The notes under the pieces are model-generated. The model worked only from the letters and a program-made list of their open reading frames with translations, ran no database searches and was not told the origin of the DNA. DNA of 64,000 nucleotides from Accumulibacter sp. (lineage in GTDB: Bacteria; Pseudomonadota; Gammaproteobacteria; Burkholderiales; Rhodocyclaceae), in NCBI RefSeq assembly GCF_029255285.1, contig NZ_JAPUVI010000073.1, positions 30,503-94,502 of the forward strand. The letters are read 5' to 3'. Made by a program: the position numbers and the translations under genes. Below are positions 1-10,140 of the stretch, piece by piece. Each line of letters begins with the position of its first letter. Position 1 is the first letter of the stretch.

Positions 1-3000
1 GAGCAGTTTGCCCGCATCGCTGGCGTGCAGCGCGAAATCGAGCTGCGTGCGGTTGCCGTTGGCGAGCTGCCACTGTCCACTCCCGGACAGCCGGCCGAAG
101 GGGTTGAGAATGTCGATCTTGTCAAGCCGCCAAATACCGGCTTCGTTGTGCGCCTGCACCTCGAGGCGCCCGAAACGTCGCACGCCGACGACGAAGTCGT
201 CCACCACGATGTCGAGCGCCGGCAGCTCCTTGAGGACCTCGGCCGGCTGGCTGTTCACGCTTTCCTTGTCGGGGCGGCGCCATCTCTTGAAGTGTGCCGC
301 CAGTTTGCCCGCCCCGGCCCCGTCCCACTGAAAGCTGCCGACCGCCTCGCGCGACTGCAGCGTTCCGCGCCACAGCGGCGCGGCACTGCTGACCGTCGCC
401 GTAACCTCGTTGTAATACTTGCCGAGAATCACCAGTTCGTCGGCCTTGAGGTCGACGCTGATCGGCCAGCTCGGCGGCGAAGCCGAAGCGCCTGCCTTGG
501 TAGCGCTGCGCAGCATGCGCTGCCAATAGTCCAGGTCGAGACTGCGCGCACTGACGCCGATCTGGATGCCGCGCTCGGGCAAGGGCGGCAGCGGCCGGCC
601 GACGGTGACGGCGCCCCGTTCGGGCAGACTGTCGTCGCCCTGCTTGCGCCGGATCAACTGCATGTTCAAGAGGTTGCCGAGGGTCAGCCGGATCTGGTCG
701 CGCGCCACCGGCTGGCCGCCGCGCGACGGTACCGGCGGCAGCATGCTGCTTTCGAAGTGCATCGGCAGCGCCTCGCTGGCGCTCTTGGCAAAGGGTGGCG
801 ACAAGCTCGAAGCAACGCCGACCAGGTTCGAATCGACCACCAGTTCGACATTGCGCTTCCGGCTGCCGACTTCGAGACGATAGGCGGCGGTGCCGCTCAG
901 CGCATCGAGCAGCGGCCATTCCAGGCGGCGGCGCAATTCGTCCATGCCCAGCGAACCGTTGGCGACGACCATCACCTTGCCGCCCTGCGCGCCGCCCTTG
1001 ATGCGCACCGGACCACCAAACAGCACGGCGCTGATCTCCGGTATCCGCAAATCTTTCTCCGAAAACGCCAGACTGCCATTGACCTGCCGCAAGGGAGGCA
1101 GAGCCGGGTCGACGGTCACCTCGTTGGCGACGAAGACGTAGTTGCCCTCGATCTTCGATTCGCCGAGGCGGGCTTCCTCGAGCGGAATCGAGAGCCCGAT
1201 GTCGAGCCGCCCCTTGCCGCTGGCGCTCATGTTTTCGGTGAAATGGTCGATCTGTGCGGCGACCGGACTCTGTGCCACGTACTTCAGGAATTCCGCCGTC
1301 TCGCCTTCGACGCGGCCCTTGACCTTGAGCATCGACACCGGCGCGTCGAAATCCGGAATCTCGGCCCGCGTCTGCGACAGATTGGCGCCGAGAATCGCAC
1401 CACGCCTGGCCTCGACGACCATGCCCGCACCGACGAACTTGAGGTCGGCATCGATGCCGGTGATCATCGGCCAGCCGGTCCCGTAGTCGAGAGTCACGTC
1501 GTTCGCCTTGACGGTGACCAGGAACTGCCCCTGGCGCGGGTCGAGAAACGGGAAGTGCGCCAAGTCGCCCTTGAGGATCAGCTTGGCCTCACTGGCAACG
1601 CCTTTCTTGAGCGCATCGCGAACCCAGTGGCGAGCCGCCGTGTTGATCGAACCCGGCAGGTAGCGCCACACGGCGCGCGCGTCGGCCCGGCTGAGCGCGG
1701 CGCTCAGGTCGATGCTGCCGGGCCCGTCGCCGGTATAGCGGAAAGTCCCCTGTGCCAACCCGGCGGCGTCCGGGCTGGCAAACTCGGCGCGCGCCAGTTC
1801 GGCGTCGACACGCCCCTGACTGATCTTCCATTTGCCCTGCGCGTTGAGCGTATCGAGCGCGATCGACGACTCGGGAAAAACGGTCGGCAGGTCGATATCG
1901 ACCTTTTCCGAGCGCAAGTTGACGCTGCCGCCGAGTTCGTTCGCCTCGAGCCAACCCGACAAACCGGAGACTCCCGGCAGACTGCCCTGCGGCCGCAAAG
2001 CGAGAGCGTCGAAACGCGTCTTCAGCGAATAGCTCAGCAAGCCGTCAGCCTTGCCATCCCAAGTGGCGCGCAGTTCGCTGATGCGGCCGCGCGGTGCGAA
2101 ATCGTCGAGCAACTGGCGCGATCCGGCGTCGAGCGGCAGATGCCCGGCCAATGCGGCAAAAGCCCCCAGTTCGAGAGCGTTGGCCGTTGCGCTGCCGCGT
2201 ACCGAAGCCCCGGGCTGGTGCTGCCAGTCCACGTGAAAGTCCGTCGGCGGGATACGGATTCCCGACGCCGCGCTGTTACGTCCGGCGGCCGGCGAACTGG
2301 TCACGAGTTCGACGCGACGTCCGTCGAGGCTCGCCCCGGTGGGCAGAAAACGGGCGCCGAGACGGCCGGACATGTGATCCAGTTCGAGCGCCGGCAAGTC
2401 CTTCGCCAGGCGCAGGCTGACCCCGCGCAGCGCCAGGTCGGCGGTCAGTTCGCGCAAGCTGCCCTCGGCGAAAGCGGCCCAAGCGCGCACGGCACCACGG
2501 CCGTGCGGCAAGGCCAGCGGATAATCGAGCCAGGCACGCCAGACCGCCAGATCGGCGTAGTCGATCTGGGCAAAGGCCTGCCCCTGCCAGGAGGCCAAAT
2601 CCTCGACCGCCTTGCCGCGGAAATCCCCCCTCAGATCGATGCGCGACGCCAGTTCGGCCGGTGGCAGCGCGGTGAGGCCGAAGCGGTGCTGCCGGCCGTG
2701 GTTGTCGAGCGCGAAGTTAACGTCCTCGAGAATCAGCGGCGGCGCATCGCGCCTGGCGTCTTCCCAGACCACGGTCGCCCCGTTCACGCGGATGCGTTGC
2801 TGCGCCAGAACCCAATCGGCGATCGCTCCGTCACCCGCCGCGTGGCTGACCGCGATGCCTGCCACGTACAGACTGCCGTCGGTGTCGCGCCGCAAGTGCA
2901 GCGTCGGCTCGTCGATCTGCAGGCGCCGCAGGCGCAACTGCCAGCGCGCGACCGACGACCACGAAAGGACGCCTTCGACGCGCGCGAAGGCCAGCGCCGG

Positions 3001-3321
3001 CTGCCCCCGCGCATCGGCGATACGCACGTCGGAGAGCGTCAGATCGGGGTTCAGGCCATCCCAGCTCGCCGCGATCCGGCCGATGGCGACCGACAGACCG
3101 AGCGCCTGACTGAGCTGACGTTCGATCGCCGGCCGATAGCTCTCGATGTTCGGCAGAACGAGATGGCGCAAGGCGAGGATCGTCAGGACGAAAGCGAAAT
3201 AGAGCAGCCACAGGCTGCGTCCGACGAGCCGCCCGATAGTCCGTGCCGCCGGATGCGAGACGACAGGCAACAGCCAGTGCAGGCGATGATAGAGCGCCGG
3301 GCGCAACTCTTCCTGGCGCAT
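1..3321 (-). CDS. yhdP: YhdP/TIGR02099-family AsmA-like envelope protein (partial, C-terminus outside window)
   Basis: The minus-strand frame stays open from an ATG at 3321 to the left edge (1107 codons, no stop), so the 3' end is missing. Residues about 35-55 form one hydrophobic membrane segment (LWLLYFAFVLTILALRHLVL). It is followed by IESYRPAIERQLSQALG and an AASWDGLNPDLTLSDVRI stretch, typical of the N-terminus of YhdP/TIGR02099 proteins. The family is an inner-membrane-anchored, mostly beta-structured periplasmic protein of about 1300 residues, implicated in lipid transport to the outer membrane. It diverges from glnE, a pairing I recall as common in betaproteobacteria. The frame is open further upstream (a TTG exists), so the exact start is inferred. 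Confidence 0.85.
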   Translation of the reverse strand, partial: MRQEELRPALYHRLHWLLPVVSHPAARTIGRLVGRSLWLLYFAFVLTILALRHLVLPNIESYRPAIERQLSQALGLSVAIGRIAASWDGLNPDLTLSDVRIADARGQPALAFARVEGVLSWSSVARWQLRLRRLQIDEPTLHLRRDTDGSLYVAGIAVSHAAGDGAIADWVLAQQRIRVNGATVVWEDARRDAPPLILEDVNFALDNHGRQHRFGLTALPPAELASRIDLRGDFRGKAVEDLASWQGQAFAQIDYADLAVWRAWLDYPLALPHGRGAVRAWAAFAEGSLRELTADLALRGVSLRLAKDLPALELDHMSGRLGARFLPTGASLDGRRVELVTSSPAAGRNSAASGIRIPPTDFHVDWQHQPGASVRGSATANALELGAFAALAGHLPLDAGSRQLLDDFAPRGRISELRATWDGKADGLLSYSLKTRFDALALRPQGSLPGVSGLSGWLEANELGGSVNLRSEKVDIDLPTVFPESSIALDTLNAQGKWKISQGRVDAELARAEFASPDAAGLAQGTFRYTGDGPGSIDLSAALSRADARAVWRYLPGSINTAARHWVRDALKKGVASEAKLILKGDLAHFPFLDPRQGQFLVTVKANDVTLDYGTGWPMITGIDADLKFVGAGMVVEARRGAILGANLSQTRAEIPDFDAPVSMLKVKGRVEGETAEFLKYVAQSPVAAQIDHFTENMSASGKGRLDIGLSIPLEEARLGESKIEGNYVFVANEVTVDPALPPLRQVNGSLAFSEKDLRIPEISAVLFGGPVRIKGGAQGGKVMVVANGSLGMDELRRRLEWPLLDALSGTAAYRLEVGSRKRNVELVVDSNLVGVASSLSPPFAKSASEALPMHFESSMLPPVPSRGGQPVARDQIRLTLGNLLNMQLIRRKQGDDSLPERGAVTVGRPLPPLPERGIQIGVSARSLDLDYWQRMLRSATKAGASASPPSWPISVDLKADELVILGKYYNEVTATVSSAAPLWRGTLQSREAVGSFQWDGAGAGKLAAHFKRWRRPDKESVNSQPAEVLKELPALDIVVDDFVVGVRRFGRLEVQAHNEAGIWRLDKIDILNPFGRLSGSGQWQLANGNRTQLDFALHASDAGKLL

Positions 3322-3347
3322 CAGCGGGAGCCAATGCGCAGAGACTT

Positions 3348-3377
3348 TTGCCAATAGTCGGTCGGCGTCACTAGAAT
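3348..3377 (+). promoter_or_regulatory. Predicted sigma70 promoter of glnE
   Basis: TTGCCA (3348-3353) and TAGAAT (3372-3377) are separated by 18 bp and point towards glnE. Transcription would start near 3384 and give a leader of about 105 nt. This rests on consensus match only. Confidence 0.45.
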
Positions 3378-3491
3378 GTCGGGATATCTGAACGGGCGGT
3401 CGAAGCGCCCATTGTAGCGGCTTTGCCCCGCCCCATCAGTGCCCACGACGCGACGGCGGCGAACGTCCACGGAAAAGCGAGAGAAAGAAGT

Positions 3492-6236
3492 ATGGAAACC
3501 CCCGTCGAACCCCAAGCCACCGCTGCGCCAACGCCCGGTCCCCCCTGGCCGCAGGCGCAAGCGCACAGTCGCTACCTGCGCGATCTGCTCGCCGCGCGGC
3601 CCGAACTCGCCGCCTGGCTCGGCGAACATGGCGCGCGGCCGCTCAGCGCCGTCGAGATGTACGATTTCCTGACCGTCACCGCGCCGGCCGGCGACGACGA
3701 CCTCAAGCGCGCGCTGCGCCAGCTTCGTCAGCGCGTCATGGCGAACGTCATCGTGCGCGACCTCGGCGCCGCCGCGCCGCTCGCCGAGATCGTCGAAAGC
3801 ATGACCAGCCTGGCCGACGTGACGACCAACTTCGCGCTCGACTTCCTGCACCGGCAGCTTGCCGAGCAGTTCGGCGAACCGCTCGATAGCCGCGGCCGGC
3901 CACAGCGCCTGCTGGTGGTCGGCATGGGCAAGCTCGGCGGACGCGAGCTGAACGTCTCGTCGGACGTCGACTACATCTTCGTCTACCCCGAGGAAGGACA
4001 GACCGCCGGCGCCAGCCGCCGGATAGACAACTACGATTTTTTCCTGCGCCTCGGCAAGCGCCTGATCGGCGCGCTCGGCGACCTGACCGGCGACGGGCGG
4101 GTCTTCCGTGTCGACATGCGGCTGCGGCCGAACGGCGACTCCGGACCGCTGGTCGGCTCGCTCGGCTCGCTGGAAAACTACTTCATCGCGCAAGGCCGCG
4201 AATGGGAGCGCTACGCGTGGATCAAGGCGCGCGTGATGAACGAAGGCGCCAACCTGCAGCCGGAATGGGTCGCGGCGCTGCAGAACATCGGCCGCCCCTT
4301 CGTCTTCCGCAAGTACCTCGATTTCGGTGCCATCAACGCCATGCGCGCCCTGCACGCGCAAATCCGTCGCGAAGTGGCACGCAAGGAAATGGCCGAGCAC
4401 ATCAAGCTCGGTCCGGGCGGCATCCGCGAGATCGAATTCATCGCCCAGGTCTTCCAGTTGATTCGCGGCGGCCGCGATGCCGCGCTGCAGGCACGGCCGA
4501 CGCTGCACGTTCTCGAACTGCTCGTCGAACGCCGTCTGTTGCCGGTCGAGCACGCGCGCGAGCTGGCTGTGGCCTACGACTTCCTGCGTCGCCTCGAACA
4601 CCGACTGCAATACGTCGACGACGCGCAAACCCACCGCCTGCCGGCCGGCGACGACGAACGCCGGTTGATCGCCGTCTCGCTCGGCTTCGACGGTTGGGAG
4701 TCCTTTGTCGCTGCTCTCGACGTTCAGCGGGCCAACGTCGCGCGCCACTTCGAGCAGGTCTTCTCCGAACCCGAGGAGGGAACACATCCGCTGGCCGGGC
4801 TGTGGGACGCACCGATGATCGGCGACGAGGCGTTCGAGTCACTGGCGACGCTCGGCTTCCGACAACCCAAAGCGATGCTCGAACGTCTGCAAAGCTTCCG
4901 CCAAAGCAGCCGTTACCAGCAACTGCCGGCCAGCAACCGCGAGCGCATCGACGCGCTCGGTCCGCGCTTGATCGACGCCGCAGCGGCCACCGACGCGCCC
5001 GACGCCACCTGGCAGCGCGGTCTCGATTTTCTCGAAACGATCAGCCGGCGCGGCGCCTACCTGGCATTGCTGCAGCAATATCCACAAGCACTGAACAAAC
5101 TCGCCGAGCTGATCGGCAGCTCGTCATGGGCCGCCGACTACCTGACGCGGCACCCGATTCTGCTCGACGAGCTGCTCGATCCGCGCATGTTCGACGTCAG
5201 CACCGACTGGAACGGGTTCCGCACCAACCTGCAGGGACGTCTGGCGCAGCACGCCGGCGACACCGAACGCGAAATGGACATCCTGCGCGAAGCCCACCAC
5301 GCCCAGGTTTTCCACTTTCTGGCGCAGGACATCGCCGGGCTGCACACCGTCGAGCACCTCGCCGACCGGCTCAGCGAACTGGCCGACATCCTGCTGCAGA
5401 CGACCCTCGATCTCTGCTGGCAAAAGCTCAAGCAGCGCCATCCGCATCCCGAGCGGCCGCCGCGCTTCGCCGTCGTCGGCTACGGCAAGCTTGGCGGCAA
5501 GGAACTCGGCTTCGCGTCCGACCTCGACCTGGTCTACCTGCACGACGACCCCGAGCCCGACGCCGGCGAACTCTACGCCCGCCTCGGCCAGCGCATGAGC
5601 ACCTGGATGTCGACCCAGACTTCGGCCGGCATGCTCTTCGAGGTGGACCTGCGGCTGCGGCCGAACGGCGATTCGGGAATGCTCGTCTGCCCGGTCGCCG
5701 CGTTTCGCGACTATCAGCTCAAGCACGCCTGGGTGTGGGAGCACCAGGCGCTGACGCGGGCGCGTTTCTGCGCCGGTGACCCGGCGGTCGGCGAGCAGTT
5801 CGAGGCGATTCGCGTCGACATCCTGCGCCAGCCGCGCGACCTGGCGACGCTGCGCCAGGAAGTGCTGTCGATGCGCCAGCGCATGCTCGACCAGCACGCC
5901 TCGCGCAACGCCGAGAGCTTCGACATCAAGCACGATCGGGGCGGCATCATCGACGTCGAGTTCATCGTCCAGTATCTGATCCTCGGCTACGCGCACCGCC
6001 ACGCCCGGCTGTGCGGCAACCTCGGCAACATCGCCCTGCTCGGCATCGCGGCCGAACTCGGCCTGATCCCGACCCGGCTGGCCGAACCGGTGCGCAGCGC
6101 CTACCGCGAGTTTCGCCGCCTCCAGCACGTGCAGCGACTCAACGCCGGCCGCCGGGCGCGCGTCGAACGCGCCGCCGTCGGGCGCCGCATCGACGCCGTC
6201 AACGCGCTGTGGCAGGCGGTGTTCGGAACGCCTTGA
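3492..6236 (+). CDS. glnE: Bifunctional glutamine synthetase adenylyltransferase / adenylyl-removing enzyme
   Basis: The 914-residue protein has the duplicated nucleotidyltransferase layout of GlnE. The first half carries GMGKLGGRELNVSSDVDY (about residue 143), the deadenylylating unit. The second half carries GYGKLGGKELGFASDLDL (about residue 662), the adenylylating unit. Both contain the G-K-L-G-G and S-D-x-D nucleotidyltransferase signatures and later RLRPNGDSG motifs. GlnE adds or removes AMP on glutamine synthetase in response to PII and glutamine. The ATG at 3492 was chosen because a purine-rich GAGAAAGAAG lies just upstream; an in-frame TTG at 3423 would add 23 weakly conserved residues. 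A stem with complementary GTCGCCGC/GCGGCGAC arms follows the stop but has no T-tract. Confidence 0.96.
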   Translation: METPVEPQATAAPTPGPPWPQAQAHSRYLRDLLAARPELAAWLGEHGARPLSAVEMYDFLTVTAPAGDDDLKRALRQLRQRVMANVIVRDLGAAAPLAEIVESMTSLADVTTNFALDFLHRQLAEQFGEPLDSRGRPQRLLVVGMGKLGGRELNVSSDVDYIFVYPEEGQTAGASRRIDNYDFFLRLGKRLIGALGDLTGDGRVFRVDMRLRPNGDSGPLVGSLGSLENYFIAQGREWERYAWIKARVMNEGANLQPEWVAALQNIGRPFVFRKYLDFGAINAMRALHAQIRREVARKEMAEHIKLGPGGIREIEFIAQVFQLIRGGRDAALQARPTLHVLELLVERRLLPVEHARELAVAYDFLRRLEHRLQYVDDAQTHRLPAGDDERRLIAVSLGFDGWESFVAALDVQRANVARHFEQVFSEPEEGTHPLAGLWDAPMIGDEAFESLATLGFRQPKAMLERLQSFRQSSRYQQLPASNRERIDALGPRLIDAAAATDAPDATWQRGLDFLETISRRGAYLALLQQYPQALNKLAELIGSSSWAADYLTRHPILLDELLDPRMFDVSTDWNGFRTNLQGRLAQHAGDTEREMDILREAHHAQVFHFLAQDIAGLHTVEHLADRLSELADILLQTTLDLCWQKLKQRHPHPERPPRFAVVGYGKLGGKELGFASDLDLVYLHDDPEPDAGELYARLGQRMSTWMSTQTSAGMLFEVDLRLRPNGDSGMLVCPVAAFRDYQLKHAWVWEHQALTRARFCAGDPAVGEQFEAIRVDILRQPRDLATLRQEVLSMRQRMLDQHASRNAESFDIKHDRGGIIDVEFIVQYLILGYAHRHARLCGNLGNIALLGIAAELGLIPTRLAEPVRSAYREFRRLQHVQRLNAGRRARVERAAVGRRIDAVNALWQAVFGTP

Positions 6237-6283
6237 GCCGACTCGTCGCCGCCGCCGGACCCGATGCGGCGACACCGATTCGC

Positions 6284-8293
6284 TCAAGCGCCGTCCGGCA
6301 GGTTCTGCTGCGCCTGGCGGCGTGTGGCGAAGATATTCGGGTCGGCGACCTGCTTCCTGAAGGCTTCGCCGAGCTTGGCGCGCAGGAAGGTGCTCGAGGT
6401 GTAGCGCGTCACCGCGCTGTAGTAGCGCTCCATGAGGCTTTTGACCATCCCGGTGTAGTCGTCGATCAGTTCCGGCGTGATGCTGAAACGATCGTAGTTG
6501 ACGATCGCGGCAACCTGGTGGCCGATCGGCGCCAGCCTCCACTCGACGGCCTGACGGATGCGCTCGATATCCTGCGCACTACGCACCGACAAGGCATCGA
6601 AGTTGACGAAGAAGAGGTTTTGCCGGGCATCGTAGCTCAGTCGGTCGGCAATCGGAATTTCCAGCATTTGCGGCCGCAGACCCATGGGTGGCGAGGCGAA
6701 GATCCGCTCGTCCATGAGCGCCGGTGCCTGCCGCATGATGGGAACGAAGTCCATGCGATCGAGAATGTCGCGCTGCAGATCGACGCCGCGGGCAATCTCG
6801 ATCAGTTCGAGCCCGTCGGCGCAAAGGCGGAAGACGCAGCGTTCGGTGATGTAGAGCACCGTCTTGCCGTCCTTCGCCGCCACCGGACCACTGAAGCTGC
6901 GGTGTTCGACTTCGTGTACGAACTTTCTCGCCTGGCCGTCAGCCAGAATCCTGATGCCGCCGGCTGCCAGCGCGATCTTTAGTCCGCCGGCGCTGAAGGT
7001 GCCGACGAACACCACCTTCTTGGCATTCTGGCTGATGTTGATGAAGCCGCCGGCGCCGGCCAGCCTGGGGCCGAACTTCGATACGTTCAGATTTCCTTCG
7101 CGATCGGCCTGGGCCAGCCCCAGGAAGGCGAGATCCAGCCCACCCCCATCGTAGAAATCGAACTGGCTCGGTTGGTCGACGATGGCCTGCGTATTGGTCG
7201 CCGCGCCGAAACTCAGGCCGCCGGCCGGCACGCCGCCGATCACCCCCGGTTCGGCGGTGAGAGTGATCAGGTCGATGATTTGCTCCTCGGCAGCGACCGA
7301 GGCGATTCCCTCCGGCATGCCGATGCCAAGATTCACCACGTCGTTGGCCGACAGCTCCATTGCGGCGCGACGCGCGATGATCTTGCGCTCGTCCATCGCC
7401 ATCGCCGGGATGGCCGACATCGGCACGCGTATTTCGCCGGAGTACGCGGGGTTGTAGGTCTCGACGAAGGTCTGCATGTGGTACTCGGGCTTTTCGGCCA
7501 CCACCACGCAGTCCACCACGACGCCGGGTATCTTGACTTGGCGCGAGTTGAGCGTGTGGCGTTCGGCGATCCGCTCGACCTGGGCAATGACGATGCCGCC
7601 CGAATTGTGCGCCGCCATCGCGATGGCCTGCGCTTCGAGCGTCAAAGCCTCCTTCTCCATCGTGATGTTGCCGTCCGGATCGGCGGTCGTGCCGCGGACG
7701 ATGCCGACGTTGATCGGGAAGGCCCGGTAGAACAGATAGTCCTTGCCGTCGACCGGCATCAGACGAACGAGATCGACACCGCTGTCGACGGTCCGCTTGT
7801 TCAACTTGCCGCCACCGTGCCGCGGATCGACGAAAGTTCCCAGACCGACCCGGGTCAGCGTTCCCGGTTTGCCGGCCGCGATGTCGCGGAAAAGGTGGCA
7901 GATCACGCCTTGCGGCAGGTTCCAGGCCTCGATGCGATTGGCCACCGCCAGTCGCTGCAGCTTGGGTACCAGGCCCCAGTGACCGCCGATGACGCGCTTG
8001 AGCAGCCCGTCGTGGCCGAGGTGGTTGAGGCCGCGCTCCTTGCCGTCGCCCTGGCCGGCGGCATAGACCAGTGTCAGGTTGCGCGGCCGGCCGAGACCCT
8101 GCCGGTCGGTTTTCCTGCTGTCAAGAAACAGCGCCTCGATGGCGACGGCAATGTTCTCGGCGAAGCCGATGCCGACGAAGCCGGCCGTGGCCAGCGTGTC
8201 GCCGTCGCGGATGAGCTGCACCGCCTGGCGCGCGCTCATCACTTTGCCGGTATCGCTGCCGCGCAGTGAGGCAAGCATGGGGTGTTGGGACAT
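6284..8293 (-). CDS. Class I CoA-transferase, acetate/3-oxoacid (YdiF-type)
   Basis: This 669-residue protein fuses alpha and beta CoA-transferase domains in one chain, as in YdiF/acetate CoA-transferases. The alpha half has [16 protein letters not shown] near the N-terminus. The beta half has [14 protein letters not shown] followed by [11 protein letters not shown], whose glutamate fits the catalytic residue that forms the glutamyl-CoA thioester. The chain is over 100 residues longer than E. coli YdiF, mainly a C-terminal extension beyond the usual fold. It should move CoA between short-chain acyl groups in the cytoplasm; the substrate cannot be read from sequence. The start at 8293 follows GAGAGGAGT; the frame extends 31 codons upstream with no such site. 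It lies 105 bp downstream of the glycerate kinase gene on the same strand. Confidence 0.85.
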   Translation of the reverse strand: MSQHPMLASLRGSDTGKVMSARQAVQLIRDGDTLATAGFVGIGFAENIAVAIEALFLDSRKTDRQGLGRPRNLTLVYAAGQGDGKERGLNHLGHDGLLKRVIGGHWGLVPKLQRLAVANRIEAWNLPQGVICHLFRDIAAGKPGTLTRVGLGTFVDPRHGGGKLNKRTVDSGVDLVRLMPVDGKDYLFYRAFPINVGIVRGTTADPDGNITMEKEALTLEAQAIAMAAHNSGGIVIAQVERIAERHTLNSRQVKIPGVVVDCVVVAEKPEYHMQTFVETYNPAYSGEIRVPMSAIPAMAMDERKIIARRAAMELSANDVVNLGIGMPEGIASVAAEEQIIDLITLTAEPGVIGGVPAGGLSFGAATNTQAIVDQPSQFDFYDGGGLDLAFLGLAQADREGNLNVSKFGPRLAGAGGFINISQNAKKVVFVGTFSAGGLKIALAAGGIRILADGQARKFVHEVEHRSFSGPVAAKDGKTVLYITERCVFRLCADGLELIEIARGVDLQRDILDRMDFVPIMRQAPALMDERIFASPPMGLRPQMLEIPIADRLSYDARQNLFFVNFDALSVRSAQDIERIRQAVEWRLAPIGHQVAAIVNYDRFSITPELIDDYTGMVKSLMERYYSAVTRYTSSTFLRAKLGEAFRKQVADPNIFATRRQAQQNLPDGA

Positions 8294-8398
8294 TCGATAC
8301 TCCTCTCGTTCGGGTGAGTCGCTTCCGCGATCTCCGGCGGCTGGCGGACGGTCATCGCCGTCGCCGGCTTGATCTCGCCGCGACACGTCGGAGAACGA

Positions 8399-9679
8399 TC
8401 AGGCAGGCCGGTCGTCAACCAGGATCGCCCGGAAGTCATTGACGTTGGTCAGCGTCGGGCCAGTGACCAGAGAGTCGCCCAAGGCGCCGAAAAACGTGTG
8501 GCCGTCGTTGTCGTCGAGGCTGGCGAGCGGCGCGATGCCCTTGGCCCAGGCACGGCTCAGGCTGTCCGGCGCCAACCAGGCGCCGGCGATTTCGGCCAGG
8601 CCGTCCACCCCGTCGGTGTCGCCGGCGATGGCGTGGATGCGGCGATGGCCGTTGAGCGCCAGGCCGAGGGCGAGCAGAAACTCGACATTGCGCCCGCCGC
8701 ACCCGCTGCCGCGTACGGTGACCGTCGTCTCGCCGCCGGACAGCAGGACGCAGGGCGCGGCGAAGGGCTGGCCGCGGTCAGCCACCTGCAAGGCAATCCC
8801 GGCCATGACCTTGGCCACATCACGCGCTTCGCCTTCGATGGCGTCACCCAGAACGTGCGCCGCCACACCGGCCCGGCGCGCCACCGCGGCGGCCGCTTCG
8901 AGTGCCATCTGCGGCGTCGCGATCAGGCGCGTCTCCACCCTGGCCAGGCGCGCGTCGCCCGGCTTGATCGACTCGCCGCGACCACTTTCGAGGAGTTCGA
9001 TCACCTCCGGCGGGACGACGATACCGTAGCGGCGGACGATCGCCAGCGCCTCGTCGCAATGCGTCGGGTCAGCGACCGTCGGACCGGAGGCGATGTCGAT
9101 CGGGTTGTCGCCCGGCACGTCAGAGATCAGGAGGTTCAGCACACGCGCCGGATGACAGGCTGCGGCCAGGCGCCCGCCCTTGATCGCCGACAGGTGACGA
9201 CGGACGCAGTTGATCTCCGAGATCGAAGCCCCGGACTTGAGCAAGGCTTTGCTGAGCGCCTGCTTGTCGGTCAGGCTCAGCCCGTCGAGCGGCCGCACAA
9301 GCAGCGAAGAGCCGCCGCCCGAGATCAGGCACAGCACGGTATCGTCGGCGCCGAGCCCGCGCACCAGGGCTTCGATGCGTCGCGTGGCGGCGACTCCGGC
9401 GGCATCCGGAAGCGGGTGCGCCGCCTCGACGATCTCGATGCGCCGGCAAGGAAGAGCGTAGCCGTAACGGGTCACCACCAGTCCGCACAAGTCGCCCGGC
9501 CAGTGGTCCTCCAAGGTTTTGGCCATCGCGGCCGAAGCCTTGCCGGCACCAATCACGATCAGCCGGCCGCGCGGCGGCGCAGCGGGCAGGTGCGGCGGCA
9601 CGCAGTGTGCCGGCTGGGCGGCGGCGATCGCCGCCGCGAACATGTCGCGCAGCAGTCGGCGTGCTTGCTTGCTCTCCAT
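8399..9679 (-). CDS. ttuD: Glycerate 2-kinase (MOFRL/TtuD family)
   Basis: The 426-residue protein has the N-terminal glycerate kinase domain (VIGAGKASAAMAK, CLISGGGSSLLVRP, NCVRRHLSAIKGG) and a C-terminal MOFRL domain (LSGGETTVTVRGSG, GGRNVEFLLALGL, AIAGDTDGVDG). The family phosphorylates D-glycerate to 2-phosphoglycerate, feeding glyoxylate or tartronate carbon into glycolysis. Older annotations call it hydroxypyruvate reductase. The start at 9679 follows GAGGAGATCAAGG; the frame stays open to 9802 but without a better site. It is probably co-transcribed with the CoA-transferase downstream. Confidence 0.9.
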   Translation of the reverse strand: MESKQARRLLRDMFAAAIAAAQPAHCVPPHLPAAPPRGRLIVIGAGKASAAMAKTLEDHWPGDLCGLVVTRYGYALPCRRIEIVEAAHPLPDAAGVAATRRIEALVRGLGADDTVLCLISGGGSSLLVRPLDGLSLTDKQALSKALLKSGASISEINCVRRHLSAIKGGRLAAACHPARVLNLLISDVPGDNPIDIASGPTVADPTHCDEALAIVRRYGIVVPPEVIELLESGRGESIKPGDARLARVETRLIATPQMALEAAAAVARRAGVAAHVLGDAIEGEARDVAKVMAGIALQVADRGQPFAAPCVLLSGGETTVTVRGSGCGGRNVEFLLALGLALNGHRRIHAIAGDTDGVDGLAEIAGAWLAPDSLSRAWAKGIAPLASLDDNDGHTFFGALGDSLVTGPTLTNVNDFRAILVDDRPA

Positions 9680-10140
9680 CCTTGATCTCCTCGGCAGGCG
9701 GCCGCCGATCGCTCGGGCTTGGGACATCCAGCGGTCGACGTCGAGCCGCTGCAGCATACCGGCAAGGCGCCTCCTCCGACAAGCTGACCTCTCCGGCGAC
9801 ACGGATTCCGCCAGGCGGCGCTCACCCGATCACTCGGCGCGGGCACACCGAAGACCCGCGACACATTCAACACGCACAGGCGGCTCGGGGCGATGAACGG
9901 CGCCGCGGGTCATCCGGAACGTCGCCCAACCCTCGTCGGCACGACCGAACTCCGGCAGGACACCATGGACAGACAAGCTCCCCGTCCTGCTTCCCGGCCG
10001 ACGGCGCTGTCTCGACATCCGGTTCACCACTCGCCACAAACCTGCGTCGGCGCGCCGGCGGGCCATTTCAAATTGCAGAGTGCCGGGCGATGTGTTACAA
10101 GACGAATTTTTCGCCAACCTCTCCGCAGGCCTTCCCGCCC
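9680..10140. other. Intergenic region between divergent genes
   Basis: About 460 bp separate the glycerate kinase start (minus) from the STAS protein start (plus). Several short frames cross it but none looks like a known protein. A weak promoter-like pair, TTGCAG (10073-10078) and TACAAG (10096-10101) with 17 bp spacing, could serve the STAS gene. Nothing else recognisable is seen. Confidence 0.4.

Noticed and set aside
25-3357. 1110-codon open frame on the plus strand
   Set aside because: It is antisense to the yhdP-type gene, which has a membrane anchor and family motifs. The plus frame translates to arginine- and glutamine-rich sequence without similarity and is an effect of GC-rich codon use.
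5124-6542. 472-codon minus-strand frame and the related 3321-4787 frame
   Set aside because: Antisense to glnE and the adjacent region; composition is that of a shadow frame.
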